Of a DNA stretch of 64,000 nucleotides, positions 50,545 to 59,717 are shown piece by piece. The stretch is taken from contig NZ_BAABAY010000001.1 in NCBI RefSeq assembly GCF_039537665.1, forward strand, positions 496,001 through 560,000, written 5' to 3'. This DNA is from Gaetbulibacter_A aestuarii. Lineage in GTDB: Bacteria; Bacteroidota; Bacteroidia; Flavobacteriales; Flavobacteriaceae. The notes under the pieces are model-generated. The model did no database searches, was not told the DNA's origin, and saw nothing but the letters and a program-made list of their open reading frames with translations. Position numbers and translations under genes: made by a program. Position 1 is the first letter of the stretch, and each line of letters starts with the position of its first letter.

Positions 50545-50868
50545 CTAACAACAATTCGATTTTGTTGTATTAAAAAAGCTATTGAGTTGTTCCTGAATCG
50601 TATTCCAGCGATCAACATCGATACAATAGCACATCCGTTTCCCCTCGATATCTCCTTTAAGCAATCCGATACTTTTGAGTTCTTTTAAATGTTGAGAAAT
50701 AGTGGCCTGAGCTAAACCAATCTCTTCTACGAGGTCGTTACAAATACAGGCGTCTTGAGCACTGATGTGCTGTAGGATCGCAATTCGGGCAGGATGCCCG
50801 AGCACCTTAAAGAATTGTGCCAGGTCGTTTTGATTTTCCGTAAATATCTGGGTTTTTGTGAGTCCCAT
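50545..50868 (-). CDS. ArsR family repressor
   Basis: 107 aa winged-helix regulator. The arsenic/antimony sensing cysteines sit in DACICNDLVEEIGLAQATISQHLKEL on the recognition-helix side, and a C-terminal NCC is extra. ArsR proteins leave the DNA when arsenite binds. As the first gene it probably autoregulates the cluster arsR-DUF6428-arsC. The start ATG at 50868 follows an AT-rich region that may hold the operator, but no clear palindrome stands out. Sensing of As(III) rather than another metal rests on the CxC motif. Confidence 0.9.
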   Translation of the reverse strand: MGLTKTQIFTENQNDLAQFFKVLGHPARIAILQHISAQDACICNDLVEEIGLAQATISQHLKELKSIGLLKGDIEGKRMCYCIDVDRWNTIQEQLNSFFNTTKSNCC

Positions 50869-50954
50869 AGCTTCTATTATTTATATATCGCAATATTACG
50901 ATATTAAAATAAATTAAAAAAGTAAAAACTTTCATTTTTACTTTTTTTAGTTTT

Positions 50955-51314
50955 TTAGAACCAGGGCTTTTTACCTACCTGATAGGTGTTGTAAAAATCC
51001 GCGTCAGATTTGGTAAGGTAAATAATGCCTTCGATCAAACCGATAACACCCATAAGCCAACCCGCTATACCACAAGTAAAAACGGTAAGAACCAATGTAG
51101 CGACAAGCATAATCACACCTTCTTTAGTATACCCTAGGATAAACTTATGTATTCCTAATGCACCTAAAAGAATAGCCAAAACTCCTGCTAATACTTTTTT
51201 ATTGTCCTCCGAGGCGAAGGTTTCTTTAGCGCCTTGCGCAAACTCTGAAGCGGTAGTCTTCGCTTCATCAGCCATTTTATTGATGTCGTCTTCCAAGTTG
51301 TTTTTTTCTGCCAT
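50955..51314 (-). CDS. TM2 domain-containing protein
   Basis: 119 aa. A charged N-terminal part (about residues 1-38, AEKNNLEDDINKMADEAKTTASEFAQGA) precedes two membrane helices with the TM2 pattern LAILLGALGIHKFILGYTKEGVIMLVATLVLTVFTCGIAGWLMGVIGLIEGIIYL and a short end. TM2 proteins are widespread and of uncertain role. The gene is alone between the arsenic cluster and a repeat island. Confidence 0.9.
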   Translation of the reverse strand: MAEKNNLEDDINKMADEAKTTASEFAQGAKETFASEDNKKVLAGVLAILLGALGIHKFILGYTKEGVIMLVATLVLTVFTCGIAGWLMGVIGLIEGIIYLTKSDADFYNTYQVGKKPWF

Positions 51315-51379
51315 AGTATTTGATTTGTTAATTGATGTTTTAAAAGTAGTAAAAAATAAAATCCTATGAAACCTTAGGT

Positions 51380-51447
51380 CATTCAGGGTATCATGGTAAT
51401 CAGCGCGTGTGAGGTTGCTTCACTACGCTCGCAACGACGGATCGAAA
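51380..51447. repeat. Fragment of the dispersed repeat
   Basis: CATTCAGGGTATCATGGTAATCAGC followed by GTTGCTTCACTACGCTCGCAACGACGG has the same inner layout as the dispersed repeat (GCGACG/CGTCGC-type stem), a partial divergent copy before the tandem array. Confidence 0.4.
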
Positions 51448-51448
51448 C

Positions 51449-51870
51449 GTCATTACGAGGAGCTTTGCGACGTGGTAATCTCATGAATCAGACTACTTCA
51501 CTTCACACGCATTAACAATAAGATTCCCGCCTTCGCGGGGACGGCAAATTGGTTGGCAGGACAAAATGGAACGTCATTACGAGGAGCTTTGCGACGTGGT
51601 AATCTCATGAAACAGACTACTTTACTTCATACGCATTAACAATAAGATTCTCGCCTTCGCGGGGGCGGCAAATTGGTTGGCAGGACAAAATGGAACGTCA
51701 TTACGAGGAGCTTTGCGACGTGGTAATCTCATGAAACAGACTACTTTACTTCATACGCATTAACAATAAGATTCCCGCCTCCGCGGGGGCGGCAAATTGG
51801 TTGGCAGGACAAAATGGAACGTCATTACGAGGAGCTTTGCGACGTGGTAATCTCATGAAACAGATTGCTT
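51449..51870. repeat. Tandem repeat, four copies of a 124-bp unit
   Basis: Units start with GTCATTACGAGGAGCTTTG at 51449, 51573, 51697 and 51821 (spacing exactly 124 bp). Each carries a GC-rich hairpin (CCCGCCTTCGCGGG type) and an ATTGGTTGGCAGGACAAAATG segment. Differences between copies are few (for example CCTTCG or CCTCCG). The last copy is truncated. No ORF is coded. Confidence 0.85.
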
Positions 51871-51889
51871 CACTTCACTGGTAGTTAAG

Positions 51890-51976
51890 GCCTGCGTTAG
51901 GGATAGTAGCGGAAAGCCCACAGCGAGGCACGAGCGCGGACTTGCAGCGGATAGCCCGACCCGGAGGGTAACGCCC
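51890..51976. repeat. Dispersed GC-rich element, copy 1
   Basis: GCGTTAGGGATAGTAGCGGAAAGCCCACAGCGAGGC ... AGCGGATAGCCCGACCC-GGAGGGTAACGCCC. The same element recurs at 54830-54914 in the same orientation, differing at a few bases, with outer arms GCGTTA/TAACGC. It lies between the tandem repeats and the TauE gene and may code a structured RNA. Confidence 0.7.
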
Positions 51977-51995
51977 AAAAAAAAGTAATAGAAAT

Positions 51996-52760
51996 TTATC
52001 TGAATAATAACACTAAACCACCAATGGCCGTTACCACTAAAATAAACCTGCGGTAACTGAGGTTAGAAATGCGTTTTACGATCTGGGCTCCTATTAAAAA
52101 CCCGATGATAACCACGGGCAGCATAACCAGATTTAACATAAAACTATGAGTGTCGATGGTGTGCCAAACGAATACGTGAAAAGGTAATTTGAATATATTA
52201 ATGATAAAGAACACCCAGGCGGCGGTTCCTATAAATTCGTTTTTTGGGAAACGCATGGCCAAAAAGTAAATATTGGCGATAGGCCCGGCTAAATTACCTA
52301 CCATGGTAGTAAAACCTGCCGTGAATCCGGACACTCGGGCGAACCATTTATTTTTAGGTACAGCATTGGATTTTCGGATCTCGGTAAAGAACATTGCGAC
52401 AACCGATCCGATGATAATTATGGCCATTAGTCGCTTGAACACGGCCTCTGAAATGCTATTCCCGATCCACACACCCAGTAACACACCACCAGCCATCCAG
52501 GGTACCAATTTCCAGATATAATCCCATTTGGCATGTCGGTTATAAAAGGTAACCGCCATAATATCGCCGGCTACCAGCATGGGTAACAAAATCCCGGTGG
52601 AGGCTTTTTCGTGAAATACGAAGGCTAAAATGACTACGATAATAGTACCGAATCCTTTAATCCCGGCTTTGGCAATTCCGAGGATGAAAAAAGCCAGACC
52701 CATAGCCACCCATTGTAAAATGCTTAAATGATAAGATTGAAGAATTTCTGTGAAAGCCAA
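51996..52760 (-). CDS. TauE/SafE family anion permease
   Basis: 254 aa with about eight membrane helices. GIAKAGIKGFGTIIVVILAFVFHEKASTGILLPMLVAGDIMAV is the typical repeat half with the P-M-L/G-D pattern, and the second half (TAGFTTMVGNLAGPIANIYFLAMRFPKNEFIGTAAW) mirrors it. The family exports or imports sulfite, taurine or sulfoacetate. The substrate is unknown. Note a start close to the VOC gene at 52844, 84 bp upstream, and no operon signals. Confidence 0.85.
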   Translation of the reverse strand: MAFTEILQSYHLSILQWVAMGLAFFILGIAKAGIKGFGTIIVVILAFVFHEKASTGILLPMLVAGDIMAVTFYNRHAKWDYIWKLVPWMAGGVLLGVWIGNSISEAVFKRLMAIIIIGSVVAMFFTEIRKSNAVPKNKWFARVSGFTAGFTTMVGNLAGPIANIYFLAMRFPKNEFIGTAAWVFFIINIFKLPFHVFVWHTIDTHSFMLNLVMLPVVIIGFLIGAQIVKRISNLSYRRFILVVTAIGGLVLLFR

Positions 52761-52843
52761 ATGCTTAATTTTGCTGGCAAAGTTACAAAAAAGCGCTATG
52801 GACAGGCTCCCAAAGTTCTATTTTATTACCTCAGTTTTTTAAA

Positions 52844-53215
52844 TTAAACATGCTGGTCGATGAGAATCGTATTGCCATCCGGGTCGAATAGCACTACACT
52901 TGCAGGGCCTGAAGTGGTTTCATCTGCTTCGCGTTCCAGTTTAAGGTTGTTTTTCTTTAAATGTTTTTGAATTTCGCGAACATCATCGAATGGGTTAACC
53001 GGATTGGCGTTTTCATCCCAACCCGGGTTAAAAGTGATGATATTTTGCTCGAACATGCCTTGAAACAATCCGATCAAGGCATTGCCATTTTTCATGATAA
53101 GGTAATTTTTTTCGGGCTGCCCGGCATACACCGAAAAGCCTAAGGTTTCATAAAAATTCTTTGAAATCTCTAGATCCTTTACGCTTAAACTCATTGAAAA
53201 TGCTCCTAACTTCAT
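52844..53215 (-). CDS. VOC/glyoxalase-like protein
   Basis: 123 aa with the VOC fold: LGAFSMSLSVKDLEISKNFYETLGFSVYAG (first module), NALIGLFQGMF, and DPDGNTILIDQ (second module end). The usual metal-site residues (H/E/Q) are partly replaced, so it could be an antibiotic- or metabolite-binding relative rather than a lyase. The next gene upstream (53239) begins 23 bp away, so the two may be cotranscribed. Confidence 0.85.
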   Translation of the reverse strand: MKLGAFSMSLSVKDLEISKNFYETLGFSVYAGQPEKNYLIMKNGNALIGLFQGMFEQNIITFNPGWDENANPVNPFDDVREIQKHLKKNNLKLEREADETTSGPASVVLFDPDGNTILIDQHV

Positions 53216-53238
53216 ATCGTTTGTATTTTAGTTGATTA

Positions 53239-53694
53239 CTATTTTTTGATGACCTTTTCATAAGTGGCAATCCAGTCCTGAGGTGTTATTTTTTGAAATA
53301 ATTCGGCCAAAAGACCGTACGGAATCTGATCTAATTTCTTAAAACGAATACAGCTTTTCCCCATATCTAGTTTCGTTTTGGAATGCTTAGGATATTCGCT
53401 CACAAACCAATCGTGCAAGTTTTTATCGGTATAAATCCCCATGTGATACAGATTGACCGAGTTTTTTTGAGACGCCAGATTTAAAAATGGCAGCGGTTCT
53501 TTAGGGTTACAATGATAACCGGCGGGATACAAACTATGCGGAACATAATAACCGATCATTTTATACTGGATCCCTTCTTCAAAACCTTTGGGTAAATTAG
53601 ATGTTATGACTTTTCGAAGTTTTTGAAGTACAACCTGGCGCTCCTCGCGGGATTTTTGGATGTAGTCTTCGACGGAAGCTAAAGTGTCTGGCAT
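53239..53694 (-). CDS. DUF1801 domain protein
   Basis: 151 aa, cytoplasmic. The pattern VEDYIQKSREERQVVLQKLRKVI, PKGFEEGIQYKMIGYYVP, PLPFLNLASQKNSVNLYHMGIY and SCIRFKKLDQIPYGLLAELF is the DUF1801 fold (also called YdhG-like). Its function is unknown; some relatives are associated with iron uptake genes. It may be in an operon with the VOC gene downstream and lies 27 bp from the dehydrogenase gene upstream. Confidence 0.9.
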   Translation of the reverse strand: MPDTLASVEDYIQKSREERQVVLQKLRKVITSNLPKGFEEGIQYKMIGYYVPHSLYPAGYHCNPKEPLPFLNLASQKNSVNLYHMGIYTDKNLHDWFVSEYPKHSKTKLDMGKSCIRFKKLDQIPYGLLAELFQKITPQDWIATYEKVIKK

Positions 53695-53721
53695 AATATC
53701 AGCGGATTGATTTCCACTAAT

Positions 53722-54657
53722 TTAGCAAAATTTTTCTTTGATCTTATCAACGATGGTTTGGGCAAGTTTTATTTTACTTTCCACCGTCCAACCGGCTACA
53801 TGCGGGGTAAGCAATACATTTTCAGCCTGAATAAGATATTGAAAAGCTTCAGGCATCTCAGAAGCAAACAAACTTTCGAAGGAGACTTTTTCGTATTCCA
53901 AAACGTCAAGTCCCGCACCGAGGATCTTTCCGGATTTTAGGGCTGAAACCAGATCGGCGGTAACCACACTTTTCCCGCGGGCGGTATTGAAAAACCAAAA
54001 CGGTTTAGTACATCCGTTGATGAATTCTGAATTGATCATATTCATAGTGAGCGGTGTTTGCGGTGTGTGTAAACTTACCACATCCACCTTTTTCTGGAAT
54101 TCCTCCAAACTTACCTGACGTGCAAAGCTGTTTCCCACATGAGGTTTAATGTCGTAACACAAAACCTCAACGTCAAAACCCTGTAGTTTTTTCGCAAAAG
54201 CATTGCCCATATTTCCGTAACCGATGATGCCTACTGTTTTGCCATCAAGTTCGATCCCGCGGTTATCTTCGCGCAACCATTTTCCGGAACGCACTTCATG
54301 ATCGGCCTTATTGAATTTATTGAAAAGTGAAAGAATCATCCCCAGTGTATGCTCGCCAACAGCATTGCGATTGCCTTCCGGCGCTGCGATCAAAGTTACG
54401 CCTTTTTTACGGGCGTAATCCCCATCGATGTTTTCTACACCTGCACCTACTCTACCAATGAATTTTAGGTTTTTGGCAGCATCTAAAAAGGTTTTATCGA
54501 TAGTGAAGCGACTGCGGATAATGATCCCGTCGTAATCGGCTATTTTGGCTTCAATGGCTTCTTTTGAACTGGTGTAATCCTCGTGGTTGGTAAATCCCAG
54601 GTCTTTGAGTTGTTCCAGCAATAATGGGTGATTGGTATCGAGATGGAGGATCTTCAT
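53722..54657 (-). CDS. D-isomer-specific 2-hydroxyacid dehydrogenase
   Basis: 311 aa. It should oxidise a D-2-hydroxyacid with NAD; by length and context it resembles D-3-phosphoglycerate dehydrogenases without the C-terminal regulatory domain. The NAD motif GIIGYGNMGNAFA, substrate arginine in NTARGKS, the glutamate of LDVLEYEKV and the catalytic histidine in TPHVAGW are all present. It lies upstream of the DUF1801 and VOC genes on the same strand; the substrate is not certain. Confidence 0.9.
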   Translation of the reverse strand: MKILHLDTNHPLLLEQLKDLGFTNHEDYTSSKEAIEAKIADYDGIIIRSRFTIDKTFLDAAKNLKFIGRVGAGVENIDGDYARKKGVTLIAAPEGNRNAVGEHTLGMILSLFNKFNKADHEVRSGKWLREDNRGIELDGKTVGIIGYGNMGNAFAKKLQGFDVEVLCYDIKPHVGNSFARQVSLEEFQKKVDVVSLHTPQTPLTMNMINSEFINGCTKPFWFFNTARGKSVVTADLVSALKSGKILGAGLDVLEYEKVSFESLFASEMPEAFQYLIQAENVLLTPHVAGWTVESKIKLAQTIVDKIKEKFC

Positions 54658-54689
54658 GCTTGTATTTTAGACTGTAAAATTACAATCTT

Positions 54690-54782
54690 TTTACAGATTC
54701 CCGCCTTCGCGGGAATGACAAATTGGTTGCCAGGACAAAATGGAACGTCATTACGAGGAGCTTGCGACGTGGTAATCTTTTG
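54690..54782. repeat. Copy of the dispersed repeat unit
   Basis: ATTCCCGCCTTCGCGGGAAT hairpin, then AATTGGTTGCCAGGACAAAATGGAACGTCATTACGAGG: the same unit as at 51449-51870, single here, with a deletion in GCTTGCGACG (one T less). Confidence 0.75.
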
Positions 54783-54829
54783 AAACAGATTGCTTCGCTA
54801 ATGCTAGCAATGAACTATGCAAAGAAGCG

Positions 54830-54914
54830 CGCGTTAGGGATAGCAGTGGAAAGCCCACAGCGAGGTACGAGCGAGGACTTGTAGCGGATAGCCCGACCCG
54901 CAGGGTAACGCCCA
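54830..54914. repeat. Dispersed GC-rich element, copy 2
   Basis: GCGTTAGGGATAGCAGTGGAAAGCCC ... AGCGGATAGCCCGACCC-GCAGGGTAACGCCC, the second copy of the element at 51890-51976. It lies 9 bp from the mgtE stop codon and could act as its terminator-like 3' end. Confidence 0.7.
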
Positions 54915-54923
54915 AAAAATAAT

Positions 54924-56297
54924 TTAAAACCCAAGAATCATTTTTGCTATCAAAAAATAAATAAAAATACCGAATACATCGTTACTCGTAGTTATGAAAG
55001 GTCCTGTAGCCACCGCGGCATCAACGCCACGTTTATCGAGAAAAATAGGAATAAAGGTTCCAATAATAGCTGCCATAATGATCACCGTAACCAGAGCAAC
55101 ACAAATAGTGAGCGACTCGAAATAAGAGGTGTGGAAAATAAAGTGACTGATGCCTAGAACGATGATGGAAATAGCCAGTCCGTTGACCAAAGCAAGAATG
55201 AATTCTTTGAATAAGCGACTGAAAATCTTACCATCGATAGTGTCGTTGGCCAGACCTTGCACAACTATGGCAGAGGATTGTACTCCTACATTACCGGCCG
55301 TTGCCTGAATGAGTGGAATAAAAATAAGCAGGATGGGAAACTTTTGAAAAGCGCCACTGAAACCGTTAATAATACTCGCCGCACCAATACCGCCAAACAT
55401 CCCAATGAGTAACCAGGGAAGTCGTGCTTTTGTAAGTCGCCAAATGGTATCGTCGGCCTCAACATCACCGGTAATACCGGCTGCCAGTTGATAATCTTTT
55501 TCAGCTTCCTCTTTCATTACATCCACAATATCATCAATAGTAATGCGACCTAGTAATACCTGGTCGTCATCAACTACAGGGATGGCTTCCAAATCGTATT
55601 TTTGCATGATACGCACTACATCTTCAGCCTCGTCGTGAACATTTACCGAATCCACGTTGGAATTAGAGATCTCAGCTATTTTTTGTTCGCTTTTCGCGGT
55701 AATTAGATCTTTTAAAGATAATCGACCAATAAGCCGTTCGTTCTTATCGACCACATAAATGGAATGCACGCGGGTTACATCTTTAGCCTGTCCGCGAATG
55801 CGTCGCATACAGCCGGCAACCGTCCAGGTTTCGTAAACTTTTACAAGCTCTTTAGCCATAAGTCCACCGGCCGTATCTTCATCATAGAGTAATAATTCTT
55901 TGATGATGGCCTTGTGTTCCTCATCTATGATGTTCGAAATTACCTCATGGCGGCGTTCTTCCGGAAGTTCAGCAATAATATCGGCTGCGTCATCGGTGTC
56001 AAGTTCTTCAACCTCTTCAGCAATTTCTTTCGCAGACAGATTCCTTAAAACTTTTTCCCGATTGTCTTCATCGAGCTCCATTAGGATATCGGCCGTGGTT
56101 TCAGAATCAAGTAACTTGATCACATAAATGGCCTCTTCCAGATTAAGGTCGTCCAGAATTTCTGCAATATCTGCATAGTGGAACTCTTCAAGAAATTTTT
56201 GAAGTTCTTTATCGTTCTGTTCCTCTACCAACTGCCGAACCTGCTCGAGAAGCTCATCAGTAAGTTCGAATCCTATGTTTTCGTTTTCTTCTGACAA
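54924..56297 (-). CDS. mgtE: Magnesium transporter MgtE
   Basis: 457 aa, a Mg2+ channel-transporter. The N-terminal acidic domain (about residues 1-130, EELDTDDAADIIAELPEERR) senses Mg2+; two CBS domains follow (AGGLMAKELVKVYETWTV and ISNSNVDSVNVHDEAEDVV), then five helices with FGGIGAASIINGFS and FIPLIQATAGNVGVQSSAIVVQGL. Length and order are standard. It starts 18 bp from the rsmA stop, so it may share its transcript. Confidence 0.95.
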   Translation of the reverse strand: MSEENENIGFELTDELLEQVRQLVEEQNDKELQKFLEEFHYADIAEILDDLNLEEAIYVIKLLDSETTADILMELDEDNREKVLRNLSAKEIAEEVEELDTDDAADIIAELPEERRHEVISNIIDEEHKAIIKELLLYDEDTAGGLMAKELVKVYETWTVAGCMRRIRGQAKDVTRVHSIYVVDKNERLIGRLSLKDLITAKSEQKIAEISNSNVDSVNVHDEAEDVVRIMQKYDLEAIPVVDDDQVLLGRITIDDIVDVMKEEAEKDYQLAAGITGDVEADDTIWRLTKARLPWLLIGMFGGIGAASIINGFSGAFQKFPILLIFIPLIQATAGNVGVQSSAIVVQGLANDTIDGKIFSRLFKEFILALVNGLAISIIVLGISHFIFHTSYFESLTICVALVTVIIMAAIIGTFIPIFLDKRGVDAAVATGPFITTSNDVFGIFIYFLIAKMILGF

Positions 56298-56315
56298 AAG
56301 GAAAGATTTAAAAGT

Positions 56316-57089
56316 TTAACTATCGGTTTCGATGGATTGCGTGAGTTCGATAAACTCTGAAACGCTTAATTGTTCCGGTCGTTTGCCAAATATACTACTT
56401 GCTTTTAAATTATCAGATAAATTGAATGTTTTTAAACTGTTACGAATCGTTTTTCTCCGTTGTTGAAAAGCGGTTTTCACGGTTCTGAAGAATAAAGCTT
56501 CGTCGCAAGGCAGTTTAAAATGGGCTTTTCTGGTAAGTTTTAAAACGCCGGAATCAACTTTCGGTGGCGGATTGAATTTTCCCGGAGGTACCGTAAACAA
56601 ATATTCTGCGTCATAAAATGCCTGTGTTAACACAGATAAAATGCCATAGACCTTATTCCCTTCTTTTGAACAAATGCGCTGGGCAACTTCCTTTTGAAAC
56701 ATCCCTGCAAATTCAGGAACCTGATCCCGTAATTCCAAGGCTTTAAAAACGATCTGAGAAGAAATATTGTATGGGAAATTCCCAATAATAGCAAAGGGTT
56801 CTCCTTTAAAAACGCTATTCAGATCGAACTTTAAGAAATCCTTTTCAATGATCCGTGGCGCCAACTTGAGATAATGCGCTTTAAGATAATCTACGGATTC
56901 CGTATCGATCTCGATAACATGGGTAGTGGTGTCTTTTTCCAACAGGTATTTGGTAAGTACGCCCATGCCGGGACCAATTTCCAGAACATGCTCATAACCT
57001 TCTAAACTCAGGCTATCGGCAATCCGTTCAGCCACCGATTCATCCGTTAAAAAATGTTGTCCTAAATGTTTTTTGGCTCTAACGCTCAT
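56316..57089 (-). CDS. rsmA: 16S rRNA dimethyladenosine transferase
   Basis: 257 aa. It dimethylates two adjacent adenosines of 16S rRNA helix 45. SAM motifs: HFLTDESVAERIADSL, EIGPGMGVLTKYLLEK and the catalytic NFPYNISSQI; the C-terminal helical domain includes FRTVKTAFQQRRKTIRNSL. The start at 57089 is convincing because of the KKHLGQHFL opening. It is directly followed by mgtE (18 bp) and preceded by the DUF4286 gene at 3 bp. Confidence 0.97.
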   Translation of the reverse strand: MSVRAKKHLGQHFLTDESVAERIADSLSLEGYEHVLEIGPGMGVLTKYLLEKDTTTHVIEIDTESVDYLKAHYLKLAPRIIEKDFLKFDLNSVFKGEPFAIIGNFPYNISSQIVFKALELRDQVPEFAGMFQKEVAQRICSKEGNKVYGILSVLTQAFYDAEYLFTVPPGKFNPPPKVDSGVLKLTRKAHFKLPCDEALFFRTVKTAFQQRRKTIRNSLKTFNLSDNLKASSIFGKRPEQLSVSEFIELTQSIETDS

Positions 57090-57092
57090 GGT

Positions 57093-57416
57093 TTAGTCGA
57101 AATTGACACTGTACTCATCAATAAATTCCAGTTCTGTTCTAAAGGCCAACATCTTATCGGCAAATTTTTCCGCTCCGGCTTTACGGAGTCCTTCAGCATG
57201 ATTTTCATAATACTCCTCCAGGGCTTTACGCGAATGCGCACGATACTGAATGGAATACGTGAATGCTCCGGAATTATCGTCTACCAAAACCCGGGTAAAG
57301 GTAGCCCGATCAAATTTTCCGGTTCCTAATACCTGTGGAATATGTTCTTTGATCCAAACCAACCACTCCTCGTGGATGGAAGGGTCAATATTTACTGTAA
57401 CATTATATATGATCAT
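57093..57416 (-). CDS. DUF4286 family protein
   Basis: 107 aa. The IIYNVTVNIDPSIHEEWLVWIKEHIPQVLGTGKF opening and the C-terminal RAHSRKALEEYYENHAEGLRKAGAEKFADKMLAFRTEL match DUF4286, a small Bacteroidota family with a dimeric alpha-beta fold. Its function is unknown. It precedes rsmA by 3 bp and follows the TPR gene by 24 bp, so the three are likely cotranscribed. Confidence 0.9.
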   Translation of the reverse strand: MIIYNVTVNIDPSIHEEWLVWIKEHIPQVLGTGKFDRATFTRVLVDDNSGAFTYSIQYRAHSRKALEEYYENHAEGLRKAGAEKFADKMLAFRTELEFIDEYSVNFD

Positions 57417-57440
57417 AATTCTTGTTTCGTTTTTAGTGAA

Positions 57441-59216
57441 TTAATTTACCAGATCGCCACGCATGGCTCTGTAGCGTTTTCGGGCTTCAACAAGATAAAT
57501 ACTATCCGCGTGATCAAAAAGGATCTGTTCGTAAAGTGTTTTAGCTTTTTCAGGTTGATTTAAAATCCCATCATAAAGCTTGGCTAAATGATATAAGGCA
57601 TCATCAGCTAAAATACCATCGCGGTAATTATCGATAACCAACTGGTAATTATTCGCAGCATCAGAATACTTTTTTTGCGCTTCGAATAACTGTGCCTGTT
57701 TATAAAGCGCCTGAGCAACTATAGGTTCAGTTTTGTGTTCATTAATGATCTTATCGAGTAGCGCAACAGCTTCTTTTGGCTTGTTTTGAAAATGGCGCAG
57801 ATCAGCTTTCGCATATAATTTTAAGGCCGTTTGTGTGGAGTCCTCATACTTATTGTCGGAGATCATTAATTTTAATTCCAAAGCATCATTGGCCATGAGT
57901 TGTGAGGTTGAAGCTTTTAAAATATTAAGCTGTGCTTCAGCCCATTTAAAATCGCCTTTATAATAACTGGTCTTTGCTACTTTGAAGCGCGCCTCTTGTG
58001 CGATCTCACTATTTTTTAAGCTTCGCTGAATTTGTGTGAAATAGATCAAGGCTTTATTGAAACGTTCTTCCAATACCAAAATATCGCCCAATTCCATTTT
58101 TACTTCAGCTTTTTCTTGCTCTCGAAGCGGAAGGTCTAACGCAGTTTCCAGAAGCTTTGTGGCCTGCTCCGTTTTATTAAGATGGAAAGCCAAAAAATGG
58201 GCGTAAGCTATTTGTAATCTCAGCGTTTGTTGATACCGCCCAAATTCATCCAGCAAGGCTGTATATTTTTTATTGATCGACTCATAAAGGGAAGGATCAT
58301 TCTCTCTAACCTCAAGTTGCAATAAATGATATTCGGCATTCAGTTTGGTATCGACATCCTGTGCTGTTTCAGACAAATACTTGTATATACCTTTTGCACT
58401 TTCGGTATCACCGTCATCCGCTGCGATATCCGCAAGATCCTCAATAAGGAATAAGTTTTCCGGTTGCCGTTTAAAAATTGCCTTTTCCTGAATGAACGCC
58501 TTGTTGTATTCTTTTTGTTGAATGAAGAGCCAACTAAGCATTTCGTTCCATAAGATCTTAGGCGTTTGTTGCATTTTCTTCAGCAATGTTTTCCGGAATA
58601 ACTGATTGTTCTCACTTTCCGGATCCTCAGAAATAAAATCGTTTAGTGCCCGTTTAACAGTGCTTTTAGACACCGGATTTTTATCGGCAAAATCCAGATA
58701 GCTATCAAACATTTTTTGCAGGTCTCCCTTCTCACCGTATAATTGCGCTAACTGTAAATTGAAATTAAAATCGGGATTAATCTCCATCGCTTTTTCAAAT
58801 ACAGAAATGGTTTGGTCTATTAATGCATATTTTTTGAAGGCTCGGGTAACCCCGTACACATTATTTACGCCCGTTTCTATACTTTTAATGGCTTCATCAT
58901 AATAAAAATCAGCTTGATCCTGATTCCCCTGAAGTTGATAATTGTGTCCTAAATACACATAAAAGCCGGGATAAGGCACACGTTTTATGAGCTTATTAAT
59001 AAAGTCTTCTGCTTTTTTGTATTCCTCGAGTTGTTGGTAAGTATCAATTAAGGCCTCTATATAATTGATGTTATTAGGGCGCTCACTGTACAGCTTTTCA
59101 TATTCCAGGGCCGCTTTGGCATAATCGCCATTATCAAAATAGGTTTGAGCCAATCGATCTTCTTGCGCAAAACCGAGGCTTACCATCAAACAACATATTA
59201 AGATCAGGGATTTCAT
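57441..59216 (-). CDS. Secreted tetratricopeptide-repeat protein
   Basis: 591 aa from the ATG at 59216, giving a signal peptide (KSLILICCLMVSLGFAQ). The longer ORF to 59321 has no signal and is less likely. TPR motifs run throughout: NGDYAKAALEYEKLYSERPNN near residue 25, QGNQDQADFYYDEAIKSI near 100, ERFNKALIYFTQIQRSL near 400 and QKKYSDAANNYQLVIDNYRDGILADDALYHLAKLYD near the end. It likely acts as a periplasmic or outer-membrane scaffold; no more specific role is shown. Confidence 0.85.
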   Translation of the reverse strand: MKSLILICCLMVSLGFAQEDRLAQTYFDNGDYAKAALEYEKLYSERPNNINYIEALIDTYQQLEEYKKAEDFINKLIKRVPYPGFYVYLGHNYQLQGNQDQADFYYDEAIKSIETGVNNVYGVTRAFKKYALIDQTISVFEKAMEINPDFNFNLQLAQLYGEKGDLQKMFDSYLDFADKNPVSKSTVKRALNDFISEDPESENNQLFRKTLLKKMQQTPKILWNEMLSWLFIQQKEYNKAFIQEKAIFKRQPENLFLIEDLADIAADDGDTESAKGIYKYLSETAQDVDTKLNAEYHLLQLEVRENDPSLYESINKKYTALLDEFGRYQQTLRLQIAYAHFLAFHLNKTEQATKLLETALDLPLREQEKAEVKMELGDILVLEERFNKALIYFTQIQRSLKNSEIAQEARFKVAKTSYYKGDFKWAEAQLNILKASTSQLMANDALELKLMISDNKYEDSTQTALKLYAKADLRHFQNKPKEAVALLDKIINEHKTEPIVAQALYKQAQLFEAQKKYSDAANNYQLVIDNYRDGILADDALYHLAKLYDGILNQPEKAKTLYEQILFDHADSIYLVEARKRYRAMRGDLVN

Positions 59217-59434
59217 ATTGTAAATATAACAATTGTGAATCGTAGCCATTGAAAAATAAGTACAAAAAAAATGCCCGAATAAAATTCGGGCACTAACCAA
59301 CCAAAATACATGTTTTATCAACTTACTGTAAGTAGATAAACGTTAACTAGATTGGGGACAGCTTTTTAAAAAAGTGTATTGTTAAGCTGATAAGAAACAG
59401 ATTCTAAAAACATTTACCCTTATTTAGGAATCTA

Positions 59435-59557
59435 TTATTTACGAGCTACTACTAAAGTTTTTTCAGCAGACTTTGAGGTTCCAAAATCTGAAAAAAGTAT
59501 TTTGCTTGCGAAAAAAATTAAGGCAATTAAAATGAAAATGCGTTTAAGGTTTTTCAT
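59435..59557 (-). CDS. Small membrane or secreted peptide
   Basis: 40 aa, too short for usual annotation. It reads KNLKRIFILIALIFFASKILFSDFGTSK, a basic N-terminus plus a single hydrophobic helix (about residues 7-22), and a short basic end (TLVVARK). No other gene overlaps the ATG-to-TAA frame. It could be a small membrane protein or a signal-peptide remnant. It sits in the otherwise empty interval 59217-59717; the remaining bases are AT-rich and show nothing else. Confidence 0.4.
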   Translation of the reverse strand: MKNLKRIFILIALIFFASKILFSDFGTSKSAEKTLVVARK

Positions 59558-59717
59558 GGTCTAGGCAGTTTGATCGGTTAAGTTGTGATAAACTTCCTAA
59601 CAATCTCCATAAAAACAAAATTTTATCGAATTTTTTCGTTAAACAACCGAATAAAATTGCACTTTATCGATATTTTAAATTTCGAATTGAATTTTTCGAT
59701 TTCTTTTTCCTACAAAT

